A stretch of DNA of 64,000 nucleotides, taken from NCBI RefSeq assembly GCF_002025205.1, contig NZ_CP019947.1, forward strand, positions 317,501-381,500. The letters run 5' to 3'. This document shows, one piece after another, positions 63,799-64,000 of the stretch. This stretch comes from Pseudomonas sp. CC6-YY-74. GTDB lineage: Bacteria > Pseudomonadota > Gammaproteobacteria > Pseudomonadales > Pseudomonadaceae. Under the pieces are notes generated by a model. It had not been told where the DNA came from, searched no databases, and saw only the letters and a program-made list of their open reading frames with translations. Each line of letters opens with the position of its first letter. The stretch's first letter is position 1. The translations under genes and the position numbers were made by a program.

Positions 63799-64000
63799 GC
63801 CAGTTGCAGCAGATTACGGTGCTCGGAGCCACGGGCTCCATCGGCCTCAGTACCCTCGATGTGATCGGCCGGCACCCCGCGCGTTATCAAGTGTTTGCCT
63901 TGTCTGGCTTCAGCCGCCTGGTTGAGTTGGAGGCGCTGTGCATGATCTACCGGCCGCGCTATGCCGTGGTGCCGGATGAGCGCTCGGCGCGCCATCTTCA
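63795..64000 (+). CDS. dxr: 1-deoxy-D-xylulose 5-phosphate reductoisomerase, cut by window end
   Basis: Only the first 68 codons are in the window. A GTG start at 63795 overlaps the cdsA stop. [20 protein letters not shown] is the NADPH-binding start of DXR, the first committed step of the MEP isoprenoid pathway, which supplies the substrate for UppS. The gene order cdsA-dxr supports the call. Confidence 0.94.
   Translation, partial: MSQLQQITVLGATGSIGLSTLDVIGRHPARYQVFALSGFSRLVELEALCMIYRPRYAVVPDERSARHL

Overview
The window comes from a G+C-rich gammaproteobacterium, almost certainly Pseudomonas or a close relative. The main reason is the right half: plsB, an ABC/GldG-like operon, rlmA, dapE, the tcdA/csdE/csdA group, dapD, a YffB-type ArsC protein, dapC, glnD, map, rpsB, tsf, pyrH, frr, uppS, cdsA and dxr lie in an order I remember from P. 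aeruginosa. No rRNA, tRNA, CRISPR array or prophage was found.

Layout. 1-3.7 kb: end of an RND efflux operon (adaptor plus TriC-like pump). 4.2-5.6 kb: a GH13_18 sugar phosphorylase. 5.7-11.1 kb: DUF4197 protein, D-serine detoxification (dsdC, dsdA and a RidA-like enamine deaminase) and an alpha/beta hydrolase. 11.6-14.0 kb: polB. 14.0-22.0 kb: accessory region with an enolase-superfamily/MDR/LysR cluster lying between ~100-bp direct repeats, then a truncated hypothetical gene, a frameshifted MFS gene with a LysR regulator, and transposase scraps. 22.0-26.2 kb: a damaged hypothetical gene and nirBD with an elaborate leader. 26.5-28.3 kb: transposase remnants, a PRC-barrel gene and a 24-residue membrane peptide. 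28.3-36 kb: OsmC, YcaC, pirin/LysR, a YadGH-like exporter, a glucosylglycerol-phosphate phosphatase, a GFA protein and a small hypothetical protein. 36.3-38.9 kb: a CHASE4-like/PAS/GGDEF/EAL protein. 39-64 kb: the conserved core block.

How the genes work together. nirBD (ammonium from nitrite) has a sigma-54 promoter candidate, two hairpins with the hexaloop pattern of ANTAR (NasT-type) targets, and an intrinsic terminator before the start codon. GlnD in the same window is the top sensor of the nitrogen cascade that would drive such a promoter. The GH13_18 phosphorylase and the glucosylglycerol-phosphate phosphatase both point to glucosylglycerol-type compatible solutes. DsdA makes 2-aminoacrylate, which RidA enzymes remove. 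TcdA, CsdE and CsdA form the CSD sulfur/tRNA ct6A group. DapE, DapD and DapC give three steps of lysine/DAP synthesis. rpsB-tsf-pyrH-frr-uppS-cdsA-dxr couples translation, UMP, envelope lipid and isoprenoid synthesis.

Most intergenic space is filled by several families of short repeats with inverted ends (GTAGGG...CCCTAC and GAGCGGYTGTGAAAA...), in places nested or tandemly duplicated. Two single-base frameshifts sit in short G/C runs, one of them in the essential gene pyrH. That makes base-calling error a serious possibility for both. I see no convincing new multi-gene system. The most rewarding items are the nirB leader, the direct-repeat-flanked enolase cluster, the nested repeats and the glucosylglycerol link.
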